From NCBI RefSeq assembly GCF_023091155.1, contig NZ_JAHWXK010000001.1:1922001-1986000 (forward strand): a DNA stretch of 64,000 bases. The letters run 5' to 3'. Origin of the DNA: Microbacterium sufflavum (GTDB lineage: Bacteria > Actinomycetota > Actinomycetes > Actinomycetales > Microbacteriaceae). Below are positions 1 through 8,627 of the stretch, one piece after another (positions within the stretch are counted from its first letter, which is position 1; every line of letters begins with the position of its first letter). The translations under genes were made by a program, and so were the position numbers. The notes below the pieces were generated by a model. It was not told where the DNA came from, ran no database searches, and was given only the letters and a program-made list of their open reading frames with translations.

Positions 1-135
1 CACCAGCCCGGTGACCTTGGCCGACACGGTCGCGGGCAGCCATACGGTGAAGCCCACGAACAGCAGGTAGGCAGCCAGTGCCACGCGGGCCGCGACGGCA
101 CCGGGGCGCGCGCGGACGGCGGTGGGGGAGGTCAT
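1..135 (-). CDS. Partial membrane protein, VanZ-like N-terminus
   Basis: Only the first 45 codons lie in the window; the gene runs off the left edge. The ATG is at 135 and the frame is open to base 1. The visible peptide has an Arg-containing N-terminus (MTSPTAVRARPG) followed by a hydrophobic stretch (AARVALAAYLLFVGFTVWLP) that would be a first transmembrane helix or signal anchor. The FTVWLPA pattern just after the helix resembles actinobacterial VanZ-family proteins, but the family cannot be confirmed from this fragment. It is transcribed in the same direction as the Ppx/GppA gene upstream, with 35 bases between them. Confidence 0.5.
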   Translation of the reverse strand, partial: MTSPTAVRARPGAVAARVALAAYLLFVGFTVWLPATVSAKVTGLV

Positions 136-170
136 GCCGTCATGGTATCGGCGCTTCCGGAGCGGGCTTC

Positions 171-1112
171 TCAGCTTCCGTGGTCGTCGCTGTGCTGCTC
201 GATGTACCGCAGCAGCACCCCCTCGCGCAGCGCCCAGGGCGACACCTCGAGCTCGTCGACCTCGAGTGCCGTCATCGCGGTGTGCAGCGAGACCGCGGCA
301 GCGACGATCTGGAAGGTGCGGTCGGGGGTGATGCCCGGCAGCTCCTGTCTGGCCGAGGCGGGCAGGCGGGCGAGCCGCGGGATCCAGGAGCCGAGCGCCG
401 CGCGGGGCAGCAGCATCCGGTCGCTGCCCGACCACCCGGGCGCCGGGTAGCCCACCAGACGGGCGAGCGAGCGGATGGCCTTCGACGATCCGACGACGTG
501 GTCGGGGCGGGGCAGGGCGCGGAACCGGGGCAGCACCTCGGCGAGCGTCGTCTCGGCGTGCGCGCGCAACCGCTCGACGTCGGCTTCGCCGGGCGGGTCG
601 TCGGGGAGGAACTGCACGGTCATGCGGCCGGCGCCCAGCGGGACGGAGGCGGCGGCGTCGGGCAGCTCCTCCGCCCCCGCGGCGATCTCCAGCGAGCCGC
701 CGCCGATGTCGAGCAGCAGCAGCTGTCCGGCCGACCACCCGAACCACCGCCGCACCGCGAGGAACGTCAGCTCCGCCTCGGTCTCGCCGTCGAGCACCTG
801 CAGCGGCTGCCCGAGCGCGGCTTCGATGCGGGCGATGACCTCGGCGCCGTTGCGGGCGTCGCGCACGGCGCTCGTCGCGGTGGCGAGCAGCTCGTCGACC
901 CGCTCCGCCTCGGCGACGCGGCGGGCCTGGGCCACGGCGGCCTCGAGCGCGGTGACGCCCTCCTCCGAGATGGCGCCGTCGGGGGTGAGGTAGCGCATGA
1001 GGCGCAGCACCGTCCGGTCGCTGGTCGTCGCGAGCGGGCGGCCGCCGGGACGCACGTCGGCCGCGAGCATGTGGACGGTGTTGGATCCGATGTCGAGGAC
1101 TCCCAGGCGCAC
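171..1112 (-). CDS. Ppx/GppA-family phosphatase
   Basis: A 313-residue member of the exopolyphosphatase / guanosine pentaphosphate phosphatase family, an ASKHA-fold enzyme that releases phosphate from polyphosphate or pppGpp. The sequence begins [16 protein letters not shown], the family's phosphate-1 motif, and has a second glycine-rich loop ([12 protein letters not shown]) near residues 136-148. At about 310 residues it is the short, one-module form without the C-terminal HD extension of E. coli Ppx. The GTG at 1112 fits a TANNNT box six bases upstream. It is divergent from coaA with overlapping promoters. Whether the substrate is polyP or pppGpp cannot be decided from sequence. Confidence 0.88.
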   Translation of the reverse strand: MRLGVLDIGSNTVHMLAADVRPGGRPLATTSDRTVLRLMRYLTPDGAISEEGVTALEAAVAQARRVAEAERVDELLATATSAVRDARNGAEVIARIEAALGQPLQVLDGETEAELTFLAVRRWFGWSAGQLLLLDIGGGSLEIAAGAEELPDAAASVPLGAGRMTVQFLPDDPPGEADVERLRAHAETTLAEVLPRFRALPRPDHVVGSSKAIRSLARLVGYPAPGWSGSDRMLLPRAALGSWIPRLARLPASARQELPGITPDRTFQIVAAAVSLHTAMTALEVDELEVSPWALREGVLLRYIEQHSDDHGS

Positions 1113-1118
1113 GGGAAG

Positions 1119-1124
1119 AGACTA
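1119..1124 (-). promoter_or_regulatory. -10 box for leaderless ppx-like gene
   Basis: TAGTCT lies on the minus strand, six bases before the GTG at 1112. That spacing puts the transcription start at or next to the start codon, so the mRNA is probably leaderless. No Shine-Dalgarno is visible. Confidence 0.55.
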
Positions 1125-1136
1125 CTCGCGCGCCGT

Positions 1137-1142
1137 TACGAT
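1137..1142 (+). promoter_or_regulatory. -10 box for leaderless coaA
   Basis: TACGAT lies seven bases before a GTG at 1150. The divergent box for the ppx-like gene is only 12 bases away, so the two promoters are back to back. The box includes the A and T of the competing ATG at 1141, which argues for GTG 1150 as the true start. Confidence 0.5.
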
Positions 1143-1149
1143 GGTGCAC

Positions 1150-2091
1150 GTGACCCCCGACCCCACGCTGCCGTTGTCGCCGTACCGGGAGATCGGCCGA
1201 GCCGAGTGGGCGCGTCTGGCCGCGGGCCTCGACCAGCCCCTCACCGAGACCGAGGTCGTGGAGCTGCGCGGCATCGGCGACCGGCTCGACCTCACCGAGG
1301 TGCGCGAGGTGTACCTGCCGCTGAGCCGCCTGCTGAGCCTCTACGCCTCGGCGACCAAGCAGCTCGGCGCGGCGACCTCGACCTTCCTGCAGGAGGACGA
1401 CAGCACGACGCCGTTCGTGGTCGGCGTCGCCGGATCGGTCGCGGTCGGCAAGTCCACGATCGCCCGGCTGCTGCGCGAGCTCATGAGCCGCTGGCCGGGC
1501 ACGCCGCGCGTCGAGCTGGTGACCACCGACGGCTTCCTCTATCCGAACGCCGAGCTGGAGCGCCGCGGGCTCATGGACCGCAAGGGCTTCCCCGAGTCGT
1601 ACGACCGGCGCGCGCTGATCGAGTTCCTGACCGAGGTCAAGAGCGGCGCCCCCGAGGTGCGCGCGCCGTTCTACTCCCACATGCGCTACGACATCGTGCC
1701 CGACGCGCACGTCGTGGTGCGGCGACCCGACGTGGTGATCGTGGAGGGGCTGAACGTGCTGCAGCCGCCGCCCGCGCCCAACGACGTCGCGGTCAGCGAC
1801 CTGTTCGACTTCTCGATCTTCGTCGACGCCGAGACGTCGCACATCGAGAAGTGGTACGTCGACCGCTTCCTCGCGCTGCGGCAGGGCGCGTTCAGCAATC
1901 CGTCGTCCTACTTCAACGTGTTCGCGCACCTCACCGACGAGGAGGCGATCACCACGGCGCTCGGGTACTGGAACGAGATCAACATGCCCAACCTGGTCGA
2001 GAACGTGATGCCCACCCGGCATCGCGCACGCCTGGTGCTGCGCAAGGGCCCGGACCACGACGTGGAGAGCGTGCTGCTGCGCAAGCTGTGA
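1150..2091 (+). CDS. coaA: Type I pantothenate kinase
   Basis: Phosphorylates pantothenate with ATP, the first committed step of coenzyme A synthesis in the cytoplasm. The protein is about 313 residues, the usual bacterial CoaA length. The P-loop [17 protein letters not shown] is near residues 97-113, followed by the family region TTDGFLYPN and KGFPESYD. The C-terminus ([20 protein letters not shown]) is typical. A GTG at 1150 is preferred because a TANNNT box sits seven bases upstream and no Shine-Dalgarno is seen; ATG at 1141 would add three residues. It is followed after 64 bases by glmS. Confidence 0.95.
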   Translation: MTPDPTLPLSPYREIGRAEWARLAAGLDQPLTETEVVELRGIGDRLDLTEVREVYLPLSRLLSLYASATKQLGAATSTFLQEDDSTTPFVVGVAGSVAVGKSTIARLLRELMSRWPGTPRVELVTTDGFLYPNAELERRGLMDRKGFPESYDRRALIEFLTEVKSGAPEVRAPFYSHMRYDIVPDAHVVVRRPDVVIVEGLNVLQPPPAPNDVAVSDLFDFSIFVDAETSHIEKWYVDRFLALRQGAFSNPSSYFNVFAHLTDEEAITTALGYWNEINMPNLVENVMPTRHRARLVLRKGPDHDVESVLLRKL

Positions 2092-2142
2092 CGCCGCGCC
2101 GTCGGCGCTCTATTGTTCGGACGACTCGCAAAAATCGCGTCT

Positions 2143-2148
2143 TACCCT
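2143..2148 (+). promoter_or_regulatory. -10 box for leaderless glmS
   Basis: TACCCT lies seven bases before the glmS ATG at 2156. The 64-base gap after coaA has no Shine-Dalgarno and is too short for a glmS ribozyme, so glmS is probably transcribed from this promoter as a leaderless message. Confidence 0.5.
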
Positions 2149-2155
2149 GTATCTC

Positions 2156-4003
2156 ATGTGTGGAATCGTCGGATACGTGGGCCCGCGGCCCAGCCAGGAC
2201 ATCCTTCTCGCCGGTCTCGCCCGGCTCGAGTACCGCGGCTATGACTCCGCGGGCATCGCCGTGATCGACGGCGACGGCGAGCTGGGGATGCGCAAGAAGG
2301 CCGGCAAGCTGGCCGTGCTGCGCGACTCGCTCGGCGACGCGCCGCTGCCCGACGGCACCACCGGCATCGGCCACACGCGCTGGGCCACCCACGGCGGACC
2401 CACCGACGGCAACGCCCACCCGCACCTCGCCGACGACGACAAGCTCGCCGTGATCCACAACGGCATCATCGAGAACTTCGCCGCGCTGCGCGACGAGCTG
2501 CTCGCCGACGGCGTCGTGTTCCGCAGCGAGACCGACACCGAGGTGGCCGCGGCCCTGCTCGGTCGCGAGTACGCCGGCAACGGCGGCGACCTCGAGCTCG
2601 CCTTCCGCTCGGTCGTGAACCGCCTCGAGGGCGCCTTCACCCTGCTCGCGATGCACCAGGACCACCCCGGCCTCGTCGTCGGCGCCCGCCGCAACTCCCC
2701 GCTCGTGATCGGCCTGGGCGAGGGCGAGAACTTCCTCGGCTCCGACGTCGCGGCCTTCGTCGAGCACACCCGCCAGGCGCTCGCGATCGGTCAGGACCAG
2801 ATCGTGTCGATCACGCCCGACGCCGTGACCGTGATCGACTTCGCCGGCACCCCGGTCACCCCGGAGCCCTTCGACGTGTCGTGGGATGCCGCCGCCGCCG
2901 AGAAGGGCGGCTGGTCGAGCTTCATGGCCAAGGAGGTCGCCGAGCAGCCCGAGGCCGTGGCCAACACGATCCGCGGTCGCATCCAGGACGGGCAGGTCGT
3001 GATCCCCGAGCTCGACGGGCTCGACGAGCTGTTCACCGGCATCAACCGCGTCATCATCACCGCGTGCGGCACCGCGTCGTACGCCGCCCTCGTCGGCAAG
3101 TACGCCATCGAGCAGTGGGCGCGCGTCGCGGTCGACGTCGAGCTCGCGCACGAGTTCCGCTACCGCGACCCCGTGATCGGCGCCGACACCCTGGTCGTGT
3201 CGATCAGCCAGTCGGGCGAGACCATGGACACGCTCATGGCCGTCAAGTACGCCCGCGAGCGCGGCGCGCGCACCCTCTCGGTGTGCAACACGCAGGGCGC
3301 CACCATCCCGCGCGAGTCCGACGCGGTCGTCTACACGCACGCCGGACCGGAGGTCGCGGTCGCGTCGACCAAGGCGTTCTCGGCACAGATCACGGCGCTG
3401 CTGCTGCTCGGCCTGCACATGGGTCGCGTGCGCGGCACGGTCGCCGACGCGTCCACCGACGTCGCCGAGCTGCTGGCCCTGCCCGAGAAGGTCGCCGCGG
3501 TGCTGGAGAGCGAGCAGGAGCACGTCACGCAGCTCGCCGGCTGGATGGCCGACACCCGCTCCGTGCTGTTCCTCGGTCGCCACGTGGGCTACCCGATCGC
3601 GCTGGAGGGCGCGCTCAAGCTCAAGGAGATCTCCTACATCCACGCCGAGGGTTTCGCCGCCGGCGAGCTCAAGCACGGCCCGATCGCGCTGATCGAGCCG
3701 GGGCAGCCGGTGTTCGTGCTGGTGCCGTCGCCGCGCCACTCCGCGCTCGTGCACTCGAAGGTCGTCTCCAACATCCAGGAGATCCGCGCGCGCGGCGCCC
3801 GGGTCATCGTGGTGGCGGAGGAGGGCGATGCCGCGGTGCTGCCCTTCGCCGACGAGGTCATCCACATCCCGCTCGCCGGCCCCATGTTCGAGCCGCTGCT
3901 GGCCGTGGTGCCGCTGCAGATCTTCGCGATGGCGCTGGCCACCGCCAAGGGGCTCGATGTGGACCAGCCGCGCAACCTGGCCAAGTCCGTCACGGTGGAG
4001 TGA
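2156..4003 (+). CDS. glmS: Glutamine-fructose-6-phosphate aminotransferase
   Basis: Makes glucosamine-6-phosphate from fructose-6-phosphate and glutamine, the entry step to UDP-GlcNAc, peptidoglycan and amino-sugar polymers. The 615-residue protein starts MCGIVGYVG, so Cys2 becomes the N-terminal nucleophile of the glutaminase domain (residues 1-240). Two SIS sugar-isomerase domains follow, with ITACGTASYAALVGKY (first SIS, near residue 300) and SISQSGETMDT, and the conserved C-terminus LAKSVTVE. Length and order match bacterial GlmS. A GC-rich hairpin follows the gene. Amino-sugar supply could feed the glycosyltransferase operon far downstream, but that link is only an inference. Confidence 0.97.
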   Translation: MCGIVGYVGPRPSQDILLAGLARLEYRGYDSAGIAVIDGDGELGMRKKAGKLAVLRDSLGDAPLPDGTTGIGHTRWATHGGPTDGNAHPHLADDDKLAVIHNGIIENFAALRDELLADGVVFRSETDTEVAAALLGREYAGNGGDLELAFRSVVNRLEGAFTLLAMHQDHPGLVVGARRNSPLVIGLGEGENFLGSDVAAFVEHTRQALAIGQDQIVSITPDAVTVIDFAGTPVTPEPFDVSWDAAAAEKGGWSSFMAKEVAEQPEAVANTIRGRIQDGQVVIPELDGLDELFTGINRVIITACGTASYAALVGKYAIEQWARVAVDVELAHEFRYRDPVIGADTLVVSISQSGETMDTLMAVKYARERGARTLSVCNTQGATIPRESDAVVYTHAGPEVAVASTKAFSAQITALLLLGLHMGRVRGTVADASTDVAELLALPEKVAAVLESEQEHVTQLAGWMADTRSVLFLGRHVGYPIALEGALKLKEISYIHAEGFAAGELKHGPIALIEPGQPVFVLVPSPRHSALVHSKVVSNIQEIRARGARVIVVAEEGDAAVLPFADEVIHIPLAGPMFEPLLAVVPLQIFAMALATAKGLDVDQPRNLAKSVTVE

Positions 4004-4017
4004 CCCCGCCCGTCGTC

Positions 4018-4058
4018 CGCGAACGGCCTCGTCCCGCTCCGGGGCGGGGCCGTTCCGC
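4018..4058 (+). terminator. Terminator after glmS
   Basis: Inverted repeat AACGGCC (4022-4028) / GGCCGTT (4048-4054), with a second CCCG/CGGG pairing inside the loop. There is no T-run, as is common in high-GC actinobacteria. Confidence 0.5.
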
Positions 4059-4063
4059 GCGAG

Positions 4064-4069
4064 TAGGCT
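4064..4069 (+). promoter_or_regulatory. -10 box for leaderless acpS
   Basis: TAGGCT is followed by six bases and the acpS GTG at 4076. No Shine-Dalgarno precedes the start. The same TAGGCT-N6-start arrangement occurs before csrA and the THUMP-like gene. Confidence 0.55.
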
Positions 4070-4075
4070 GAACGG

Positions 4076-4435
4076 GTGATCATCGGCACCGGCATCGACC
4101 TCGTGGACATCCCCCGGTTCGAGCGCACGATGACCCGCACGCCCAAGCTCCGCGAGCGGCTGTTCGCCCCCGCGGAACAGGCGCTCCGGCTGCCGTCCTT
4201 GGCCGCGCGCTACGCCGCCAAGGAGGCGCTGATCAAGACGCTGGGCGGGTCGGACGGCGTGCACTGGACCGAGATCGAGATCGCCTCCGAGCCCTCGGGG
4301 CGGCCGTACTTCGTGCTGTCCGGCTCGACGGCGGCGGTCGTCGAGGAGCGCGGCATCGTGACCCTCCACCTCACCCTCACCCACGACGCGGGCCTGGCCG
4401 CCGCGTTCGTCGTCGCCGAAGGAGCACCGCTGTGA
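4076..4435 (+). CDS. acpS: Holo-[acyl-carrier-protein] synthase
   Basis: Transfers 4'-phosphopantetheine from CoA to a serine of apo-ACP, activating fatty-acid synthesis. The 119-residue protein begins MIIGTGIDLVDIPRFER, with the Mg-binding aspartate in GIDLVDI, and contains AARYAAKEALIKTLGG near residues 42-57, the second AcpS signature with the catalytic Glu. Length is standard. The stop TGA (4433-4435) overlaps the alr GTG (4432-4434), so the two are translationally coupled. Confidence 0.95.
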   Translation: MIIGTGIDLVDIPRFERTMTRTPKLRERLFAPAEQALRLPSLAARYAAKEALIKTLGGSDGVHWTEIEIASEPSGRPYFVLSGSTAAVVEERGIVTLHLTLTHDAGLAAAFVVAEGAPL

Positions 4436-5538
4436 CCGTCCCCTTCCGTGAGGCCGCGATCGACCTCGACGCGATCGCCGACAACGTGCGGCACTTCCGT
4501 CGGCTCACCGGGGTCGAGGTGCTCGCGGTGGTGAAGGCCAACGCGTACGGACACGGTGCCGCGGCGACCGCGGTGGCCGCGCTCTCGGCCGGTGCCACCC
4601 GGCTCGGGGTCGCCGAGATCCCGGAGGCGCTGGAGCTGCGTCGGCAGGGCGTGCACGCGCCGATCCTCGCCTGGCTGCACGCCCCGGGGGAGCGCTTCAC
4701 CCAGGCGGCGGCCGAGAACATCGAGCTCGGGATCTCCTCGTTCGACCAGCTGGAGGCCGCGGCGGCCGCGGCGGCGGTCGACAGCCCGGTCGCGGTGCAC
4801 CTGAAGTTCGAGACGGGGCTGTCGCGCAACGGCATCGCCCCGGGCGACTGGGGGCGGGTGCTGGCCGAGGCCGCGCGGCTCGAACGCATCGGGCGGCTGC
4901 GGGTGGTGGGCCTGTTCAGTCACCTGTCGAACACGTCACCCGCCGACGACAGGGCGGCGCTGGCGAAGTTCGAGGAGGGGGTGGCCGCGGCGGCGTCGTT
5001 CGGCATCCGCCCGGAGATCCGCCACATCGCCGCGACCGCCGCGGCGATCGACCTGCCGGAGACGCGGCTGGATGCGGTGCGGATCGGCATCGGCCTGTAC
5101 GGGCAGTCGCCGTTCGACGACCGCTCCTCGGCCGAACTGGGCCTGCGCCCGGCCATGACGCTGCGCGGCGCGGTCGCGGCCGTGCGCCGGGTGCCGGCCG
5201 GCACCGGTGTCTCGTACGGCTACGACCATCGCACTGACCGCGACACCACGCTCGTCCTGGTGCCGCTGGGCTACGCCGACGGCGTGCCCCGCAGCGCCTC
5301 CGGGCGCCTTCCCGTGTCGATCGGCGGGCGCCGCTTCGTGAACGTCGGCCGCATCGCGATGGACCAGTTCGTGGTGGACGTGGGGGACACCCCCGTCTCG
5401 ATCGGCGACGAGGTGGTGCTGTTCGGCGATCCGACCCTCGGCGTGCCGTCGGCGCGGGAGTGGGCGGACGCCGCGGGCACGATCGACTACGAGATCGTGA
5501 CCCGCATCGGACACCGGGTGCCGCGGAGGGCGTCGTGA
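4432..5538 (+). CDS. alr: Alanine racemase
   Basis: PLP-dependent interconversion of L- and D-alanine for peptidoglycan. The 368-residue protein has the N-terminal signature AVVKANAYGHGA (residues 31-42) with the PLP lysine, a TIM-barrel domain, and the C-terminal domain with the second catalytic tyrosine in GTGVSYGYDHRT (near residues 257-268) and GYADGVPR. The GTG start overlaps acpS by four bases, and its stop overlaps the tsaE GTG by four bases. This alr-tsaE coupling is the usual actinobacterial arrangement. Confidence 0.96.
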   Translation: MTVPFREAAIDLDAIADNVRHFRRLTGVEVLAVVKANAYGHGAAATAVAALSAGATRLGVAEIPEALELRRQGVHAPILAWLHAPGERFTQAAAENIELGISSFDQLEAAAAAAAVDSPVAVHLKFETGLSRNGIAPGDWGRVLAEAARLERIGRLRVVGLFSHLSNTSPADDRAALAKFEEGVAAAASFGIRPEIRHIAATAAAIDLPETRLDAVRIGIGLYGQSPFDDRSSAELGLRPAMTLRGAVAAVRRVPAGTGVSYGYDHRTDRDTTLVLVPLGYADGVPRSASGRLPVSIGGRRFVNVGRIAMDQFVVDVGDTPVSIGDEVVLFGDPTLGVPSAREWADAAGTIDYEIVTRIGHRVPRRAS

Positions 5539-6029
5539 GCGTCGACCCGGCGTTCCTCGGCCGCCGGGAGATCGCCACCGCGGACGAGATGGAACAGCTC
5601 GGCCTGCGGATCGGCGAACAGCTGGAGGCGGGCGACCTGCTCATCCTCACGGGGCCGCTCGGGGCGGGCAAGACCACCTTCACGCGGGGGCTCGCGGAGG
5701 GGCTCGGTGTGCGCGGACCCGTGCAGAGCCCCACGTTCGTGATCGCGCGCACCCACCCGTCGCTCGTGGGCGGGGCGCCGCTCGTGCACGTCGACGCCTA
5801 CCGGCTCGGCTCGGCCGCCGAGCTCGACGACCTCGACCTCGACCTGCAGCGCTCGGTGGTCGTGATCGAATGGGGGCGCGGCATGGCGGAGGAGCTCGCC
5901 GACGCGTGGTGGGACATCGAGCTGGAACGCCCGGTCGGCGCGGCCGGAGCCGACGACGACCTCGACCCGTCCGAGCTCGACGCGGACGCCCCGCGCGTGG
6001 TCACCATCGTCCGGGAGCAGCGGGCATGA
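5535..6029 (+). CDS. tsaE: tRNA t6A biosynthesis ATPase TsaE
   Basis: Small P-loop ATPase of the TsaBDE complex that installs N6-threonylcarbamoyl on A37 of ANN-decoding tRNAs. The 164-residue protein has the Walker A motif GPLGAGKTTFTRGLAEGLG near residues 40-58, followed by VQSPTFVIARTH and VHVDAYRL, both typical of TsaE. The GTG at 5535 gives the four-base overlap with alr. Its partners tsaB and tsaD lie 33 kb away at 39251-41438, although these genes usually follow tsaE directly. Instead the tsaE stop overlaps the ATG of a response regulator. Confidence 0.93.
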   Translation: MSVDPAFLGRREIATADEMEQLGLRIGEQLEAGDLLILTGPLGAGKTTFTRGLAEGLGVRGPVQSPTFVIARTHPSLVGGAPLVHVDAYRLGSAAELDDLDLDLQRSVVVIEWGRGMAEELADAWWDIELERPVGAAGADDDLDPSELDADAPRVVTIVREQRA

Positions 6030-6826
6030 CCGCCCGCAGCGTCGGCGACCTGGTCGCGGTCATCATCGAGGACGACCCCGGCGTGCAGTCGCTGCTGGAG
6101 GAGGTGTTCCTCGCCGCGGGCTTCGAGGTCGCCGTCACCGGATCGGGGCCGGAGGGCCTCGCGGCGGTCGAACGGCACCAGCCCGTGATCACCACGCTCG
6201 ACATCAACCTGCCCGGCATCGACGGGTTCGAGGTGGCCCGGCGCATCCGCAGGGTCAGCGACACGTTCATCATCATGCTGTCCGCGCTCGCGGAGGAGTC
6301 CGACGTGGTGCTCGGTCTCACCTCGGGCGCCGACGAGTACCTGGTCAAGCCGTTCCGTCCGCGCGAGCTGCGCGCGCGGATCGAGGCGCTCCTGCGGCGA
6401 CCGCGGCTCCCGGTCGCCACGGCGACGCAGCGGCCGGTCGCGCCCGCGCCGCCGGCCGCCGCGACCGACACGACGGTGTCCACGTGGCGTGGTCGGGTGC
6501 ATCGCGACCTCAGTCTCGACCTCGACACGCGACTCGTGCTCGTGGCGCAGCGTCCGGTCGAGCTCACCCCCACGGAGTTCGACCTGCTCGCCGCGCTGCT
6601 GGAGTCGCGGCGCCGCGTGTGCAGCAAGGCGGAGCTCGCACGGGGTCTGCGCGGCGCGCCGTCCGGCTCCGCCGACCCCGTCAGCGAACCGGACAAGCGC
6701 GCCATCGAGACCCACATGGCCAACCTGCGCCGCAAGCTCGGCGACAGCCCCACCGAGCCGCGCTACATCGAGACCGTGCGCGGCGTCGGCTATCGGCTCA
6801 CCCCAGCCGGCGATCAACCCGGCTGA
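6026..6826 (+). CDS. OmpR/PhoB-type response regulator
   Basis: A 266-residue DNA-binding response regulator. The receiver domain (residues 8-122) has acidic residues at 15-17 (EDD), phospho-acceptor Asp59 in TTLDINLPGIDG, and Lys108 in YLVKPF. An Ala/Pro-rich linker leads to a winged-helix domain (about 155-265) ending IETVRGVGYRLTPAG, the classic OmpR-type wing. The ATG at 6026 overlaps the tsaE stop by four bases, so it is read from the alr-tsaE transcript at least in part. A hairpin terminator follows. The sensor kinase at 7035 is the obvious partner candidate, though it is separately promoted. Confidence 0.9.
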   Translation: MTARSVGDLVAVIIEDDPGVQSLLEEVFLAAGFEVAVTGSGPEGLAAVERHQPVITTLDINLPGIDGFEVARRIRRVSDTFIIMLSALAEESDVVLGLTSGADEYLVKPFRPRELRARIEALLRRPRLPVATATQRPVAPAPPAAATDTTVSTWRGRVHRDLSLDLDTRLVLVAQRPVELTPTEFDLLAALLESRRRVCSKAELARGLRGAPSGSADPVSEPDKRAIETHMANLRRKLGDSPTEPRYIETVRGVGYRLTPAGDQPG

Positions 6827-6834
6827 CAGGGGTT

Positions 6835-6864
6835 CGAGGCCGCGGCTCCCCCACCGCGGCCTCG
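6835..6864 (+). terminator. Terminator after response regulator
   Basis: Perfect inverted repeat CGAGGCCGCGG (6835-6845) / CCGCGGCCTCG (6854-6864) with an 8-base loop, nine bases after the stop codon. Confidence 0.6.
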
Positions 6865-6870
6865 GATGCC

Positions 6871-6919
6871 TGCGAATCCCCACTCGCGCGGCCCCAGCGT
6901 CTGCGAAATCCCCAGTCGC
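6871..6919 (+). promoter_or_regulatory. Tandem repeat upstream of kinase gene
   Basis: Two near-identical motifs on one helix face: TGCGAATCCCCACTCGC (6871-6887) and TGCGAAATCCCCAGTCGC (6902-6919), 31 bases apart. Each is an imperfect palindrome (TGCGA..TCGC). The position between the regulator's terminator and the kinase gene suggests binding sites for a regulator, possibly the adjacent response regulator. The remaining sequence to 7034 holds only the kinase gene's ribosome binding site (GGAGG). Confidence 0.35.
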
Positions 6920-7034
6920 AGTGTCGGCCCCCACTCAGAATCGTAGGACGCCGATGTCGCCTGAAGAGCGCGTAGGCCCGATCTTTGAGTAATCTTGCGA
7001 CAAAGCTGAGGATCGACCAGGAGGCGGGGGCTTC

Positions 7035-8627
7035 ATGATCCGCACAGTGTCGATCTGGCGTTGGCAACTCGTGTTCGCGGGCAGCATCGTCGCCATCGTG
7101 GTGATGGTCGCGGGCTTCAAGCCGCACACGCTCACGATCCCGCTGTTCGTGGTCGGGATCGTCCTCGTGGTGGTCACCACGCTCGTCGCCCTGCTCGTGC
7201 CGTGGCGCCGGCTTCCGCGCACCGCCGTGACCGCGCTCCCGCTCCTGGACATCCTGGCCGTCGGCTTCACCACCAACGCCCCCGACCTGCGGCTCGGGTT
7301 CCTGTGGGTGTTCCCTGTGGTGTGGCTGGCGACCTACTTCTCGATGCCGTGGGTGTTCACCGGTGTCGCCTTCAGCAGTGGCTGTCTGGTGTTCTTCGCC
7401 GACCGCTCGGGGGAGCCGGCCGACGTGCTGCTGCGGGTGCTGACGGTCGTGGTGACCCTCAGCTTCCTCGGGGTCACGGTGCGGATCGGCTCGCAGCGGT
7501 CGGGTGCCGCGCGACGGCTGCTGCAGCGGCGCTCCGAGCAGGTGAACAGGGCGGCCGAGCGGGCCGAGACCAACCAGCAGCGGGTGACGCAGATCATCGA
7601 CGCGCTCGGTGTCGCCCTGGTCGTGGTCACCGCCCAGGGGCGGATCCTGCAGATGAACGACGCCTACCGCGCGCTGTACGGCCGCGACCGCTACGGGGCC
7701 GCCCTGCCCTCCGCCTCGGTCGAGTACGACGCGCGGCGCGGCACCGCCCTGAGCCCCGCGCGCACGACCCTGGCGCGGGCGGCCGCGGGGGAGGAGCTGC
7801 GCGCCGAACGGGTGTGGCTGTTCGACGGCGCGGGACAGTGGCGGGCGCTGGAGGTGACCACGCAGGCGATGGCCGGGGCCGGCGAGGGCGAGCACATCGC
7901 GCTGGTCGTGATCGACGACGTCACCGCGCTCCTGGAGGCCGCGGAGGAGCGCAGGGCCCTCACCGCGATCGTCTCGCACGAGCTGCGCAACCCGCTCACC
8001 GCGATCATCGGGCACGTGGAGCTGCTGCGCGAACGCGACGACCTGCCGGGCCGCGTGCCAGCGCAGGTCGAGGTGATCGCCAACGCGGGGGAGCGGATGC
8101 AGGACCTGCTCTCGAGCATGCAGGCGCAGACCCGCAGCTCGCCGGAGCCGTTCGAGCCGGTGGACCTGCGCGAGGTGGTGGAGGCGTCCGCGGCCTCCTT
8201 CGCGCCGCTGATCACCGCTGCCCGGCAGGAGCTGAGCCTCGACGGCGCGGACCGCCTGGTCATCACCGGCGACGCGTTCCGGCTGCGCCAGGTGCTCGAC
8301 AACCTGATCGGCAACGCCGTGAAGTACACCCCGTCCGGTGGCCGCATCCAGGTGCGGGTCGGCGCGGACGATGCCAGGGCCGAGGTGAGCGTGGTCGACA
8401 CCGGCATGGGCATCGCCCCCGACGAGCTGCCCCGTCTCTTCGAGCCGTACTTCCGCACCGACAGCGCCGTGCGGGGCGGGATCTCCGGCACCGGGCTCGG
8501 CATGGGCATCGCGCGGGACATCGTCGTCGCGCACGACGGGGAGATCCTCGTCGACAGCGAGGTGGGCGCCGGCACCACCGTCACCGTGCGCTTCCCGCGC
8601 CGTTCCCCGAGGAAGGATCCGGCATGA
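7035..8627 (+). CDS. Membrane sensor histidine kinase
   Basis: A 530-residue histidine kinase. The N-terminal 150 residues form about five or six transmembrane helices with little periplasmic sequence. A PAS-like segment (about 185-300) follows, then the dimerisation domain with His315 in IVSHELRNPLTAIIG, and an ATPase domain with NLIGNAVKYTPSGG (N box), DTGMGIAPDEL (G1) and GTGLGMGIA (G2). The ATG at 7035 has a GGAGG upstream. It overlaps the next gene by four bases (ATGA). Its ligand is unknown. Being encoded between tsaE and csrA, it is part of the inserted block and might control motility, but that is inference. Confidence 0.88.
   Translation: MIRTVSIWRWQLVFAGSIVAIVVMVAGFKPHTLTIPLFVVGIVLVVVTTLVALLVPWRRLPRTAVTALPLLDILAVGFTTNAPDLRLGFLWVFPVVWLATYFSMPWVFTGVAFSSGCLVFFADRSGEPADVLLRVLTVVVTLSFLGVTVRIGSQRSGAARRLLQRRSEQVNRAAERAETNQQRVTQIIDALGVALVVVTAQGRILQMNDAYRALYGRDRYGAALPSASVEYDARRGTALSPARTTLARAAAGEELRAERVWLFDGAGQWRALEVTTQAMAGAGEGEHIALVVIDDVTALLEAAEERRALTAIVSHELRNPLTAIIGHVELLRERDDLPGRVPAQVEVIANAGERMQDLLSSMQAQTRSSPEPFEPVDLREVVEASAASFAPLITAARQELSLDGADRLVITGDAFRLRQVLDNLIGNAVKYTPSGGRIQVRVGADDARAEVSVVDTGMGIAPDELPRLFEPYFRTDSAVRGGISGTGLGMGIARDIVVAHDGEILVDSEVGAGTTVTVRFPRRSPRKDPA

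Noticed and set aside
2092..2155. glmS ribozyme before glmS
   Set aside because: The gap is only 64 bases and a TANNNT box suggests a leaderless start, leaving no room for the ribozyme.
1979..4384. 801-residue open frame opposite glmS
   Set aside because: It is the antisense shadow of glmS and acpS: Arg/Gly/Asp-rich with no family motif. High-GC genes commonly create such frames.
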